Of a stretch of DNA of 64,000 nucleotides, positions 34,456 to 44,515 are shown one piece after another; position 1 is the first letter of the stretch, and every line of letters begins with the position of its first letter. The notes under the pieces were generated by a model. The model worked only from the letters and a program-made list of their open reading frames with translations. It was not told where the DNA came from and searched no databases. Both the position numbers and the translations under genes were made by a program. This DNA comes from Sediminibacterium sp. TEGAF015 (lineage in GTDB: Bacteria; Bacteroidota; Bacteroidia; Chitinophagales; Chitinophagaceae). Where the stretch lies: the NCBI RefSeq assembly GCF_025997995.1, contig NZ_AP026683.1, positions 1,550,501 to 1,614,500 on the forward strand. The letters run 5' to 3'.

Positions 34456-36960
34456 ATGTCTACCACACCATTTGAATTACAGGGATTAACCGAAGATCAG
34501 GTTAATAAAGCCAGATTAAAACACGGAAGCAATCAACTACAGTTTGCCAAGAAAAACAGTTTTCTTGAAACCATCAAATCGGTTTTAAAGGAGCCAATGA
34601 TTATTTTATTGTTTGCCGCCGCTTTTATCTATTTTATTAGTGGCAATGCCGGGGATGGATTATTTTTATCTGTAGCCATAATACTGGTAGCAGCTATTTC
34701 CATTTTTCAGGATTCCCGCAGCAAAGCAGCACTGGAAAAGTTGCAGGATTATACACAACCCTTTTGTAAAGTCATTCGCAACCATGAAATTATTTCTATC
34801 CATGTAGATGAACTGGTGATTGGCGACTACCTGATGATGGAAGAAGGAAGTTCTGTTTCTGCAGATGGCATCATTATCCGATCAAATGATTTTTCTGTTA
34901 ACGAATCCATTTTAACAGGGGAAAGCTATGCAGTAGACAAAACCTCAGAAGCCGGTAATAATGAAGTTTACAGAGGCTCTTACGTAGTAGGTGGATTAGC
35001 CATTGCAATTGTTACTGCTGTTGGCAATGCTTCCAAATTGGGAAAAATTGGAAAAAGTCTTTCTGATATTGATACAGAGGCCACACCGCTTGAGCAACAG
35101 ATTAATCGCTTTGTCAGAAATATGGCCATTGTGGGTATCATCGTTTTCCTTATTGTATGGCTCATCAACTTTCAATTGTCTGGCAATGTATTGAACAGTT
35201 TATTACAGGCGCTAACACTGGCAATGAGTATTCTTCCGGAAGAAATACCTGTTGCTTTTACCACTTTCATGGCATTGGGTGCATGGAGACTAATGAAAAT
35301 GGGGATTGTAGTAAAACAAATGAAAACAGTAGAAACACTGGGTAGTGCTACTGTCATCTGTACCGATAAAACGGGAACCCTAACCGAAAACAAAATGAGC
35401 ATTGCCGGATTGTACAATGCCCAGACTGAATCACTTTTTCTAACAGAGGATTTACAAAAAAACAGAACAGAAAATGAAGAACTGATTAGTTATGCAATGT
35501 GGTCCAGCGAACCCATACCTTTCGATCCCATGGAAACATCTATCCATGCATTCTATAAAGAGCACATCACAAAAGACCGTCGGGCCGAATTCAATATGGT
35601 CCACGAATATCCGTTATCCGGAAAGCCTCCGATGATGACACATATTTTTAAAAATCAGCAAGGCGAACAAATCATTGCCGCCAAAGGTGCGCCGGAAGCG
35701 ATACTATGCTGTTGTAATATCCATCATGAGAAAAGACTGGCTATAAATAATGCCATCCAGACGTTTACAGAAAAGGGGTATCGGGTACTAGCAGTTGCAG
35801 AAGCCATTTTCAGTGGAGACAATTATCCTGCACAACAACAGGATTTCATTTTTGAATTGAAGGGAGTCATTGCTTTTTACGACCCACCCAAGAAAAATAT
35901 TACAGCAGTATTAAAGGATTTTTATCAGGCAGGTATTCAGGTAAAAATAATTACAGGAGACAATGCAGCTACCACGCATTCCATTGCCCAACAAATCGGA
36001 TTCAGAAATACCGGATCCTTAACAGGAGATGAACTTATGGCGCTGGACGATGAAGCCATCAAACCCGCTGTAGCTAAAACAGCCATTTTTACCCGTATGT
36101 TTCCGGAGGCCAAACTTCGCATCATTAACGCTTTAAAAAGCAACGGAGAAATAGTAGCCATGACCGGAGACGGAGTGAACGACGGGCCGGCACTAAAGGC
36201 CGCTCATATAGGCATTGCCATGGGAAAGAAAGGAACCGAAATTGCCAAACAAGCCGCTTCATTGGTATTAGTAGAAGACGACCTAGCAAAAATGGTTGAA
36301 GCCATTGCTATGGGCAGAAAGATTTATACCAATCTAAAAAAAGCCATCCAATATATCATTTCCATTCATATCCCAATTGTGCTGACAGTATTTATTCCTT
36401 TGATGCTCGGTTGGATCTATCCCAATATTTTTACACCCGTACATGTGATTTTCCTGGAGTTAATTATGGGGCCTACCTGTTCCATCATTTACGAAAATGA
36501 ACCTATGGAGAAGAATACCTTATTGCAAGCACCAAGACCTTTCACCAGCACTTTCTTTAACTGGAGAGAATTAACAACCAGCATGATTCAGGGGCTATTC
36601 ATTACTGCAGGCACTCTATTTACGTATCAACTTGCAGTAAAACAAGCTTATGATATAGAAACAACCCGCACAATGGTTTTCAGCACACTGATTTTTGCCA
36701 ATATCTTTTTAACCCTAATCAACCGGTCTTTCTATTATTCCATATTCAGCACATTGTTCTACAAAAACAACTGGATCTATGGAATCATTATTGCCACTTT
36801 GATATTATTAGCTGCCTTAATTTACATTGAGCCTTTTGCCTTATTCTTTGGATTCAAACCTTTGGCAATAGCCAACATTGGCCATTGCATCTGGATTGGT
36901 GCCGCATCCGTACTTTGGTACGAAATAGTTAAATGGATTAAACGATTAAGCAGCAATTAA
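34456..36960 (+). CDS. P-type ATPase, cation-translocating (Ca2+-ATPase-like, P2 group)
   Basis: Moves a cation across the inner membrane using ATP. The 834 residues show the N-terminal cation-ATPase domain (LTEDQVNKARLKHGSNQL), actuator motif LTGESYAV, membrane motif PEEIPVAFTT (P2-type, where Ca2+ pumps have PEGLP), phosphorylation site CTDKTGTLTEN, KGAPEAIL, TGDNAATTHSIA and the hinge MTGDGVNDGPALKAA. A six-helix C-terminal membrane block follows. The ATG at 34456 is preferred to an upstream TTG lying in the promoter. A possible -7 element (TACCTTCA) sits 22 nt before it. Which cation is carried cannot be settled from sequence. Confidence 0.95.
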   Translation: MSTTPFELQGLTEDQVNKARLKHGSNQLQFAKKNSFLETIKSVLKEPMIILLFAAAFIYFISGNAGDGLFLSVAIILVAAISIFQDSRSKAALEKLQDYTQPFCKVIRNHEIISIHVDELVIGDYLMMEEGSSVSADGIIIRSNDFSVNESILTGESYAVDKTSEAGNNEVYRGSYVVGGLAIAIVTAVGNASKLGKIGKSLSDIDTEATPLEQQINRFVRNMAIVGIIVFLIVWLINFQLSGNVLNSLLQALTLAMSILPEEIPVAFTTFMALGAWRLMKMGIVVKQMKTVETLGSATVICTDKTGTLTENKMSIAGLYNAQTESLFLTEDLQKNRTENEELISYAMWSSEPIPFDPMETSIHAFYKEHITKDRRAEFNMVHEYPLSGKPPMMTHIFKNQQGEQIIAAKGAPEAILCCCNIHHEKRLAINNAIQTFTEKGYRVLAVAEAIFSGDNYPAQQQDFIFELKGVIAFYDPPKKNITAVLKDFYQAGIQVKIITGDNAATTHSIAQQIGFRNTGSLTGDELMALDDEAIKPAVAKTAIFTRMFPEAKLRIINALKSNGEIVAMTGDGVNDGPALKAAHIGIAMGKKGTEIAKQAASLVLVEDDLAKMVEAIAMGRKIYTNLKKAIQYIISIHIPIVLTVFIPLMLGWIYPNIFTPVHVIFLELIMGPTCSIIYENEPMEKNTLLQAPRPFTSTFFNWRELTTSMIQGLFITAGTLFTYQLAVKQAYDIETTRTMVFSTLIFANIFLTLINRSFYYSIFSTLFYKNNWIYGIIIATLILLAALIYIEPFALFFGFKPLAIANIGHCIWIGAASVLWYEIVKWIKRLSSN

Positions 36961-38249
36961 CGCAGGCTGCTAGCATCTACTCTTGAAGGTGTTTCCTTGC
37001 CACTGATGATACCTCTTGCACTTAATGCAATAGAGCGAATAATTTGTGTCATATTCGGAATATCAATCGTGCTTAACTCATCAGATGCTTTGTGATAATA
37101 AGGATCTACATCAATCTTGGTAGTTGAGATAGTATGCGCAGGAACACCCAAACGAGCCAGTGTTGCATTGTCTGAACGATAAAACAGATTCTGCGAAGTG
37201 TAAGGGTCAGGATAAAAAGTAAAATCTGTACCCGCTAGGTTTTGCTGTAAAATTTTACCCATATCGGTTTTCTCATAACCAGTAATGAAAGCACTGTTTT
37301 TTCCCCACTTGCTTTCACTTCCTATCATTTCAATATTAAACATGGCTTTTACTGTTAGTGGATCAAACTGTTTTGAAAAATACTGAGAACCAAATCCACC
37401 TACTTCTTCTGCAGTAAAGGCAACGAACACTAAAGTGCGTTCATTGTTTTTAGCAGCAGCATAATATTTGGCCAATAACATCATGGCAGTGGTTCCAGCA
37501 GCATCATCATTGGCTCCGTTATAAATAGAGTCGTTGTTCACCATATTTCTGGTATTGATACCCAAATGATCGTAGTGTCCGGAAAAAATAACATATTCAT
37601 TGGGTAAAGACTTACCTGGAATCATGCCCGCTACATTGGCCAATTTCATTTCCTGGATTTCGTGTTTCGCATCAATGGTTAAAGACTTTACGGTTGTTTC
37701 GGTAGTTAATACAAACACAACAGATTTATCGGAATAAAACATATTCCCTTTCAGTTGTGCCAGTCTGCCAAAATTGCTACTGAAAGAAGTATCCACCAGC
37801 ACAATCATATTCTTGGTTAATCCGCTGTATTTTCTTGCTTCTGCAAAAAGGTTTGCTCCTTTTGCAATTTGAGCAACTTCGTATCCTGATTTTTCTGTGA
37901 CTTGCAAATCCTTGTTGCAGGTAACTGCCATAATTTGTTTGGTATCTAGGGCAGATTCATTCAGCATACCAGACGCGCTGATGAACTTAGGTCTAACCAT
38001 GGCAAAGGACTGTAAAAAATCCTTGTTGCCTTTTAAAGGCTGGATACCATAAGACTTAAATTCTGAAGCGATAAATGCAGCTGCTTTGTCTATCCCTCTG
38101 GTAAAAGTTCTTCTGCCTTCCATTTCATCTGAAGCAAGAGTTCCTAGTACGCGTTGTACTTCAGCATCTGTTACGATGGTTTTTAAATCCTGCGCAATAG
38201 CAGCAAATACAGATACAAGTAATCCCAGGGATAAAACAATCTTTTTCAT
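36957..38249 (-). CDS. Secreted M28-family metallopeptidase
   Basis: A 430-residue zinc aminopeptidase-type enzyme with a signal peptide (1-19, ending AIAQ). The di-zinc site is readable in order: His and Asp in SGHYDHLGI, bridging Asp in NGANDDAAGT, the general-base pair Glu-Glu in FTAEEVGG, Glu in NIEMIGSES, and a final His in DPYYHKASDE. An inserted PA-like region lies between residues 110 and 200. Its stop overlaps that of the convergent P-type ATPase gene (shared TTAA), with no terminator visible between them. Confidence 0.93.
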   Translation of the reverse strand: MKKIVLSLGLLVSVFAAIAQDLKTIVTDAEVQRVLGTLASDEMEGRRTFTRGIDKAAAFIASEFKSYGIQPLKGNKDFLQSFAMVRPKFISASGMLNESALDTKQIMAVTCNKDLQVTEKSGYEVAQIAKGANLFAEARKYSGLTKNMIVLVDTSFSSNFGRLAQLKGNMFYSDKSVVFVLTTETTVKSLTIDAKHEIQEMKLANVAGMIPGKSLPNEYVIFSGHYDHLGINTRNMVNNDSIYNGANDDAAGTTAMMLLAKYYAAAKNNERTLVFVAFTAEEVGGFGSQYFSKQFDPLTVKAMFNIEMIGSESKWGKNSAFITGYEKTDMGKILQQNLAGTDFTFYPDPYTSQNLFYRSDNATLARLGVPAHTISTTKIDVDPYYHKASDELSTIDIPNMTQIIRSIALSARGIISGKETPSRVDASSLR

Positions 38250-38269
38250 GTATAACGATTAAATAAATT

Positions 38270-39001
38270 CTATAAACTCATCATCTCTTTGAACTTCACT
38301 GTTTGTCTGCGGCTAACTTCAATTTTTTCACCGCCTTTTAAATCTAAAATCAGACCTCCATTAAAATAGGGTTCAATTTTTTCAATCCATCTCAGGTTGA
38401 TGATATGTTTGCGGTTGGCTCTGAAAAACATGCGATCATCCAGTCTTTCTTCTAGGGCATTCAAAGATTTTAAAATCAAAGGCTTGTTGGTACCAAAGAA
38501 TACTTTGGCATAATTGCCCACACTTTCAAACAAACGGATTTCTCCCAGCTTCACAAACCAGCAACGCTCGCCGTCTTTTACAAACACCTGATCGTGTTCG
38601 GTAAGCGGACCGCGATTGGATCCGGTAAGCCCAATTTTTTCCTTGTATAGTTCAGCTTGTAATTTTTGAATGGCATCAGATAAACGCTTGGGCTCAATCG
38701 GCTTCAACAGATAGTCCAAAGCATTCACTTCAAAAGCCTTAATGGCATACTCATCATAGGCTGTTGTGAAAATAACTTTAGGTGCTTTTTCAACTTCCGC
38801 CAATAAATCAAATCCTGTTTTTCCTGGCATTTGTATATCCAGAAATATCAAATCTGGATTCAAGGTTTCAATTTTTTCTATCCCTTCGTCTACATTGGTT
38901 GCTTCATCAATCACTTCAATATCACCATGATCTAGTAACAATTTTTTCAACTCATTTCTTGCCAGTCTTTCATCATCAATAATAATTGCTTTGATTGCCA
39001 T
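38270..39001 (-). CDS. LytTR-type response regulator
   Basis: A 243-residue two-component regulator. The receiver domain (1-120) has the acidic pair DDE near the start, phosphoacceptor Asp in LIFLDIQMPG, Thr in FTTAYDEYA and Lys in LLKPIEP. The C-terminal LytTR DNA-binding domain (about 140-243) has FVKDGERCWFVKLGEI, RANRKHIINLRWIEKIEP and KIEVSRRQTVKFKEMM. It lies 23 bp after its kinase gene. LytTR regulators bind short direct repeats; I could not assign a target. Confidence 0.95.
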   Translation of the reverse strand: MAIKAIIIDDERLARNELKKLLLDHGDIEVIDEATNVDEGIEKIETLNPDLIFLDIQMPGKTGFDLLAEVEKAPKVIFTTAYDEYAIKAFEVNALDYLLKPIEPKRLSDAIQKLQAELYKEKIGLTGSNRGPLTEHDQVFVKDGERCWFVKLGEIRLFESVGNYAKVFFGTNKPLILKSLNALEERLDDRMFFRANRKHIINLRWIEKIEPYFNGGLILDLKGGEKIEVSRRQTVKFKEMMSL

Positions 39002-39024
39002 AATTGCTGATTGTAATATTCAAA

Positions 39025-40083
39025 TTAAGCCAGTACTCCCTGTACGGGCATGATAATTTTTGCTTCTACCCAGTTGTCTCCTTTGTCTTCAATTGTAAAA
39101 CGGGCTTTGTCACCAAACAACAATTTTAAACGGCTGCGGGTGCTTTTTAAACCAAACCCTTGTGTGTCGGCAATTTCGGAAATAGTTCCCGTATTCTGCA
39201 CAATCAGTTCATGATGAGATTCTCTGTAGTCCGAAATAATGCGAATGATGCCTCCCTCTTTGGCTTTGCTCAACCCGTGTTTGATAGCATTCTCTACCAG
39301 GGTTTGCAACATCATGGGAGGTATGGGTTGATCAAGGGTGTCTTCATCAATATCGTACTCAACTTTCAAACGGTCCTCAAAACGGATATGTTCCAGGGCA
39401 AGATAATCCTTCACAATGTTCAACTCTCTTTCAAAAGGAACTGTTTCTTGCTTTTCGGCCTGCATACTACTACGCAATAAATTACTTAATTCGGTAATGG
39501 CAGTTCTGGCTCTTTCCGGATTCTCATCTACCAGTGCGCGAATGCTATTGAGTGCATTAAAAATAAAATGTGGGTTGATATGGCTTTTGATGGTTTTCAG
39601 TTCCATTTCCTTTACCAAACTTTCCAGTTTAATTTTCTGAAACTCTGTTTTGGTTCCCAGTTCTATGTAGTGCCACAAGTAATAAATGGATACCCATACC
39701 AAAATGAGGGGCGAATCGGACACCAAGTTTACTAGGAATCTTTTTTCAACCGAAACCTTGGTCTTGGGATTATATAACCCCAACCATTCTGCAATAGCAG
39801 AGTTGGTAAGATTGAACAAGACAAGTATCGACAACAATACCACGGTAAACTGCACCCATTTACGGGATAGTTCCGGAGGTAATAAATGAAAAAGCTTGAT
39901 GAGTTCCCTTAAAACATGGGTAAAGAAAAGGCCGGAGATAATGATTACCAATAGCTTAGGATAGAATATGCTATTGATTTTGCTATCAAAAACAAATGCA
40001 AAGAACACCATGGTTACCCCATAGAGCATCCAGCCGCCCAGCTGGCACCACCAATATAAAACTGCTTTGCTCTTTGTTCTCAT
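39025..40083 (-). CDS. LytS/YehU-type sensor histidine kinase
   Basis: A 352-residue membrane kinase pairing with the LytTR regulator downstream. Four N-terminal helices fill residues 8-140. The His_kinase domain follows with the phosphoacceptor in KSHINPHFIFNALNSIRAL, and an HATPase domain with PPMMLQTLVENAIKHGL and GFGLKSTRSRL. No separate periplasmic sensing domain is visible, so sensing probably involves the membrane part. The ATG at 40083 fits a -7 element ending 5 nt before it; the longer reading starts at a non-ATG codon upstream of the promoter. Confidence 0.94.
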   Translation of the reverse strand: MRTKSKAVLYWWCQLGGWMLYGVTMVFFAFVFDSKINSIFYPKLLVIIISGLFFTHVLRELIKLFHLLPPELSRKWVQFTVVLLSILVLFNLTNSAIAEWLGLYNPKTKVSVEKRFLVNLVSDSPLILVWVSIYYLWHYIELGTKTEFQKIKLESLVKEMELKTIKSHINPHFIFNALNSIRALVDENPERARTAITELSNLLRSSMQAEKQETVPFERELNIVKDYLALEHIRFEDRLKVEYDIDEDTLDQPIPPMMLQTLVENAIKHGLSKAKEGGIIRIISDYRESHHELIVQNTGTISEIADTQGFGLKSTRSRLKLLFGDKARFTIEDKGDNWVEAKIIMPVQGVLA

Positions 40084-40088
40084 CTTTA

Positions 40089-40096
40089 CAAAGCTA
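40089..40096 (-). promoter_or_regulatory. Predicted -7 element 5 nt before the kinase start
   Basis: TAGCTTTG on the minus strand, an exact TAnnTTTG match, ends 5 nt before the ATG at 40083, implying a leaderless mRNA. Confidence 0.5.
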
Positions 40097-40237
40097 AATA
40101 TAGCTAAGCCCTTGAAAAGGAACAAATTGGATTAAAGGTAAAATCGGGGGCTGGTTGGCTTAAATTAATGTAAGCAATGGGCGAACCTTCCTTTTTAAGC
40201 TTTGTTATTGTATTTTTACTTACTAAATAACCCAATA

Positions 40238-42172
40238 ATGGAGTTTGTTCCTGGTCCTTTACTCAAAAATATCAATAGCCCTGAAGATTTAAAGAAGCTT
40301 AGCAGGGCTCAATTACACCAGATTTGCGACGAATTAAGACAATATATAATAGATGTTGTAAGCGTTCACGGAGGACATTTTGCCGCTAGCCTTGGAGTGG
40401 TGGAATTGTCTGTTGCGCTTCATTATGTATACAATACACCTTATGACCAACTGGTATGGGACGTAGGTCACCAGGCCTATGGTCATAAAATCCTGACCGG
40501 AAGAAGAGACCAGTTCCCTACCAACCGCAAATACAAAGGATTAAGTGGATTCCCTAAAAGATCAGAAAGCGAGTACGATACTTTTGGCGTAGGTCATTCC
40601 TCCACTTCTATTTCTGCTGCTTTGGGGATGGCCATCGCCGCTAAATACAAAGGCGAGAACAGAAAATCAGTGGCCGTAATTGGAGACGGATCCATGACTG
40701 CAGGTATGGCTTTTGAAGCCATGAACCACGCAGGTGTGGCAGACAGTGATGTATTGATTATCCTGAACGACAATTGCATGAGCATTGACCCAAATGTGGG
40801 CGCTCTGAAAGAATATTTAACTGATATCAGCACTTCTCCTACCTACAACAAAGTAAGAGACGAAATTTGGAATCTCATGGGCAAATTGCCTGTTGGAAAA
40901 AATTTCAGCAGAGAAATGGCTTCTAAAATGGAAGCCAGTCTTAAAGGAGTGGTTAACAAAAGCAGCAACTTATTTGAAGCATTAAAGCTTCGCTATTTTG
41001 GTCCGATTGATGGCCACAATATCACCAAGTTGGTAGATACTTTAAAAGATTTGAAAGATATTCCCGGACCTAAGTTGCTACATATCATTACTACAAAAGG
41101 TAAAGGATATGAATTAGCAGAAAAAGACCAGACCAAGTGGCACGCACCAGGCTTATTCGATAAAACGACAGGAGAAATATTCAAGAAAAAAGTAGACAGC
41201 CCGCAGCCTCCTAAATACCAGGATGTGTTTGGACACACGATGATTGAACTTGCAGAAGCCAATGATACAATTATGGGGGTTACACCTGCCATGCCGAGTG
41301 GTTCTTCCTTAAAATTCATGATGGACAAAATGCCGCATCGTGCATTCGATGTAGGCATTTGTGAACAACATGCAGTAACGGTAAGTGCGGGATTGGCCAC
41401 ACAGGGTTTGCGTGTATTCTGTAATATTTATTCCTCCTTCATGCAACGTGCTTATGATCAGGTGGTACACGATGTAGCCTTACAGAAATTGCCCGTTGTT
41501 TTTTGTTTAGACCGTGCAGGACTGGTAGGGGAAGACGGCCCAACACACCATGGTTGTTATGATATTGCTTACATGCGTTGTATACCCAATTTAATTATTG
41601 CAGCGCCTATGAACGAAAAAGAATTGCGCAACCTAATGTACACGGCTCAATTAGAAGAAACGCAATATCCTTTTGTGATTCGATATCCCAGAGGAGAAGG
41701 AACCATGCCGGAATGGAGAACGCCTTTCGAAGCACTCCAGATCGGTAAAGGAAGAAAACTAAAAGAAGGTAAGGACGTGGCTATATTAAGCTTTGGACAT
41801 CCAGGCAATTTTGCACAGGCTGCTATTCGCAGTTTAAGAACCGAAGGCATTGACCCTGCGCATTACGATCTTCGTTTTGTAAAACCCATCGATGAAGATT
41901 TATTACATGAAGCATTTAGCAACTATGCTAAAATTGTTACCGTAGAAGACGGAACAGTGGTAGGAGGATTTGGATCCGCCGTACTAGAATTCATGAACGC
42001 GAACGGATACAAGGCAGATGTAAAAATCTTAGGTATTCCTGATCGTTTAGTAGAACATGGCAGTCCAAAAGAATTACATAGAGAATGTGCTTACGACGCG
42101 GATGGCATTGCGGATGCAGTGAGAGAGCTGATGAAGGACAAAGTCAATATTGCTTCAAGCGTGCTAGGATAA
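40238..42172 (+). CDS. dxs: 1-deoxy-D-xylulose-5-phosphate synthase
   Basis: First step of the MEP isoprenoid pathway: pyruvate plus glyceraldehyde 3-phosphate to DXP, using thiamine diphosphate. The 644 residues show the catalytic His region SVHGGHFAASLGVVEL, the ThDP motif from GDGSMTAG to NDN, the DXS-specific segments KTTGEIFKKK and GICEQHAVT, the arginine region YSSFMQRAYDQ, and DRAGLVGEDGPTHHG. The ATG at 40238 starts the usual short N-terminal segment; a TTG start further up is unlikely. Feeds prenyl diphosphates that the GGGP synthase at 23.4 kb and quinone synthesis would use. Confidence 0.98.
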   Translation: MEFVPGPLLKNINSPEDLKKLSRAQLHQICDELRQYIIDVVSVHGGHFAASLGVVELSVALHYVYNTPYDQLVWDVGHQAYGHKILTGRRDQFPTNRKYKGLSGFPKRSESEYDTFGVGHSSTSISAALGMAIAAKYKGENRKSVAVIGDGSMTAGMAFEAMNHAGVADSDVLIILNDNCMSIDPNVGALKEYLTDISTSPTYNKVRDEIWNLMGKLPVGKNFSREMASKMEASLKGVVNKSSNLFEALKLRYFGPIDGHNITKLVDTLKDLKDIPGPKLLHIITTKGKGYELAEKDQTKWHAPGLFDKTTGEIFKKKVDSPQPPKYQDVFGHTMIELAEANDTIMGVTPAMPSGSSLKFMMDKMPHRAFDVGICEQHAVTVSAGLATQGLRVFCNIYSSFMQRAYDQVVHDVALQKLPVVFCLDRAGLVGEDGPTHHGCYDIAYMRCIPNLIIAAPMNEKELRNLMYTAQLEETQYPFVIRYPRGEGTMPEWRTPFEALQIGKGRKLKEGKDVAILSFGHPGNFAQAAIRSLRTEGIDPAHYDLRFVKPIDEDLLHEAFSNYAKIVTVEDGTVVGGFGSAVLEFMNANGYKADVKILGIPDRLVEHGSPKELHRECAYDADGIADAVRELMKDKVNIASSVLG

Positions 42173-42173
42173 T

Positions 42174-42206
42174 AAAAAAGGGTAGTGAAATCACTACCCT
42201 TTTTTT
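42174..42206. terminator. Bidirectional terminator between dxs and scpA
   Basis: A 9-bp stem GGGTAGTGA / TCACTACCC (42180-42188 and 42191-42199) is flanked by an A-run on the left and seven T on the right. It serves dxs on the plus strand and scpA on the minus strand; the T-run reaches into the scpA stop codon. Confidence 0.88.
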
Positions 42207-43032
42207 ATGATTCTTCAGAATCATAATCACTTTCCTGCTCGTTTCGTTCCTCTTCGGTCAATCCTTCATCGGCTATATCAGCCTCTCTATTTTCATTCCA
42301 TTCTACAATGAAATTGTTCATCCCCTGCCCTACCAATAATTTCATGTATTTCTGCTGCGACAATTCTAGGATGGATAAGAACAAAAAGATAGCATGGATT
42401 CTGTCTTCACAAATTTCAAATACTTTTTCAAAAGCTACCGTCTTTTCTCTGCTAATAAAATCCAACATATAGTCACGGCTACCTTCCATGGTATAATTGT
42501 AACGAACCACCGTATGTACAGGCTTGTTCTGGCGATCATGCACCCGCTGCATTACTTTTTCAAACGATTTCATTAGTTTGAATAAAGTAATATTCTGTAT
42601 CTCGGTTCCTTCAGAAGCTTCTTCTCCAATAGATGCCACTTCTTTCTGCAGATTGCCGCGCTTCACCATCAACATACGCATGGCTTCCATTTCTGCCATT
42701 TGAACAGCAGCTTCCTTGAATTTTTTATACTCGAGGATTTTGTCGATCAATTCCTGGCGCGGATCTATTTCGTTACCCGCAGCATCTACTTCTTTTCTAG
42801 GCAATAACAATCTTGCCTTGATGCGCATTAAAGTAGAAACAAACAGGATAAACTCTGAGCTCAGTTCAATATTTAGTTTTTCTGAACTATGAATGAACTC
42901 CAGAAAGTCATTAATAATTTTGGTAATAGGAATATTATAAATATCCAACTCATCCCTTTCAATAAAGAACAACAAAAGGTCAAAAGGGCCTTCAAACTGA
43001 TCTAGTTTAATCTGATAGTTAACAGTACTCAC
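42205..43032 (-). CDS. scpA: Segregation and condensation protein A
   Basis: Kleisin subunit of the SMC-ScpA-ScpB condensin that organises and segregates the chromosome. The 275 residues start YQIKLDQFEGPFDLLLFFIERDELDIYNIPI, the ScpA hallmark, then LSSEFILFVSTLMRIKARLLLPR. The C-terminal winged-helix part has FLFLSILELSQQKYMKL. A Glu/Asp-rich tail closes the protein. ScpB is not adjacent. The end lies at the shared terminator with dxs. Confidence 0.96.
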   Translation of the reverse strand: MSTVNYQIKLDQFEGPFDLLLFFIERDELDIYNIPITKIINDFLEFIHSSEKLNIELSSEFILFVSTLMRIKARLLLPRKEVDAAGNEIDPRQELIDKILEYKKFKEAAVQMAEMEAMRMLMVKRGNLQKEVASIGEEASEGTEIQNITLFKLMKSFEKVMQRVHDRQNKPVHTVVRYNYTMEGSRDYMLDFISREKTVAFEKVFEICEDRIHAIFLFLSILELSQQKYMKLLVGQGMNNFIVEWNENREADIADEGLTEEERNEQESDYDSEES

Positions 43033-43057
43033 GTTCCGGTTTTTTACAAAGAAAAGA

Positions 43058-43083
43058 AAACAGGGCCTATTTTAGCCCTGTTT
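43058..43083 (-). terminator. Terminator of mscL
   Basis: A 9-bp stem AAACAGGGC / GCCCTGTTT (43058-43066 and 43075-43083) with an 8-nt loop. On the minus strand it is followed by a U-rich run. It separates mscL from scpA. Confidence 0.85.
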
Positions 43084-43109
43084 CTAGAATAGTTATCCAC
43101 TAAAACCGC

Positions 43110-43556
43110 TTAATTCACTTTTTTTAGGGAGTCTCGAATTTCTGCCAATAGCTTTTCTGCTTCGGTTGGGCCGGGAGGTGGTGCTGGTGCCGCAGCTGGC
43201 GCCTCTTCCTTCTTTATTTTATTCAGGGCCTTGATGACCATGAAAACGGCAAATGCCACAATAACAAAATCAATTAAATTGGTAATGAAGACCCCATATT
43301 TAATAGAAACTTCTGTTATTTCTGGTGATATAACCGCACCTGCAGCATCTTTCACAGCTACAGCCGCTTCTTGCAATACCCATTTCTTATCAGTAAAGTC
43401 TACTCCACCGGTAAGCATTCCTACCAAGGGCATCACCATACCATCTACAAAAGAGGTAACTATCTTACCAAAGGAAACCCCCATTACGAATGCTACAGCG
43501 GTATCTACTAGGTTGCCTCTAACGGCAAACTCTTTGAATTCTTTAATAAGGCCCAT
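43110..43556 (-). CDS. mscL: Large-conductance mechanosensitive channel MscL
   Basis: Pentameric inner-membrane channel that opens under high membrane tension and releases solutes on osmotic downshock. The 148 residues contain the pore helix FAVRGNLVDTAVAFVMGVSFGKIVTSFVDGMVMPLVG (residues 7-43, given here by its ends: FAVRGN and MPLVG), a periplasmic loop (44-80) and the second helix (about 85-110). An Ala/Pro-rich linker (122-133) precedes the C-terminal helix AEKLLAEIRDSL. The length is usual for the family. Confidence 0.97.
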   Translation of the reverse strand: MGLIKEFKEFAVRGNLVDTAVAFVMGVSFGKIVTSFVDGMVMPLVGMLTGGVDFTDKKWVLQEAAVAVKDAAGAVISPEITEVSIKYGVFITNLIDFVIVAFAVFMVIKALNKIKKEEAPAAAPAPPPGPTEAEKLLAEIRDSLKKVN

Positions 43557-43648
43557 AGAATAAAATTTTGTTTACCCAATATAATAAAATTGTCAGAACC
43601 ATTCCTTTTTGAAAGCGTTTATTAATGCATCTTTGAAAAAATTTTACT

Positions 43649-44515
43649 GTGCCGAAACAACTGATTAATTGGGGGATTTTTAGTTTACTGTGTTTGATAT
43701 GGGGTAGTTCCTTTGTACTGATGAAAGAGGGTATGAATGTGCTGAGTCCTTATCAGGTTGCTTCAATCCGTTTAATCAGCGCGGGCCTGGTGCTTTTACC
43801 CTTTGCCGTAAAAGCAATCAAAGTAATCCCAGCCAATAAAAGAAGTGTAGTTGTTTTATCTGGCTTACTCGGCAGTTTTTTCCCAGCTTATCTTTTTTGC
43901 ATAGCTGAAACCAAAATTGACAGTGCGCTGGCAGGAATTATGAATGCCCTTACCCCTTTATTTGTCATTATTACAGGTGTTTCTTTTTTTCAATTAAAAG
44001 TAAAGCCCATTCAGGCATTGGGCATTATCATTGGTTTTATTGGATTATCGCTTTTAGTAGCTGCCGGATCAAAAATTAGCCTGGAATACTTTTCTTACGC
44101 TTTATTGGTTTTATTGGCCACACTATTTTATGGCATCAATGTGAATTTGGTAGGCCGATATATGCAGGGCATTGGGTCGATTGAAATTGCCGCACTGGCT
44201 TTTGTATTTTTGATGATTCCATGCAGTATCATTCTGGGGTATACAGGCTATTTCTCGAACCCGCTAACTGAAACGATATATCTGCAATCTACCCTGGCAT
44301 CTGCCGTATTGGGCATTTTTGGCACTGCAGTAGCATCGGTGCTATTTTATATGTTGGTGAAAAGGGCAGGTGCCTTGTTTGCCTCCATGGTTACTTATGG
44401 AATCCCTTTTGTAGCAATAGGTTGGGGGCTTATTTATGGAGAGCAGGTGAACTTTTTACAGATCACCTGCTGTGGAATAATATTGATTGGCGTTTATCTG
44501 GCCAATAAGAAATAA
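43649..44515 (+). CDS. EamA/DMT-superfamily transporter
   Basis: A 288-residue carrier with ten membrane helices in two repeated EamA halves. The first half begins LLCLIWGSSFVLMKEGM and ends near residue 135; the second starts near SYALLVLLATLFYGINVNLVGRY. Members export amino acids, drugs or other metabolites; no substrate can be named. The start is GTG. A near-consensus -7 element (CATCTTTG, 43628-43635) lies 13 nt upstream. It ends directly against the frr stop with no terminator between the convergent genes. Confidence 0.92.
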   Translation: MPKQLINWGIFSLLCLIWGSSFVLMKEGMNVLSPYQVASIRLISAGLVLLPFAVKAIKVIPANKRSVVVLSGLLGSFFPAYLFCIAETKIDSALAGIMNALTPLFVIITGVSFFQLKVKPIQALGIIIGFIGLSLLVAAGSKISLEYFSYALLVLLATLFYGINVNLVGRYMQGIGSIEIAALAFVFLMIPCSIILGYTGYFSNPLTETIYLQSTLASAVLGIFGTAVASVLFYMLVKRAGALFASMVTYGIPFVAIGWGLIYGEQVNFLQITCCGIILIGVYLANKK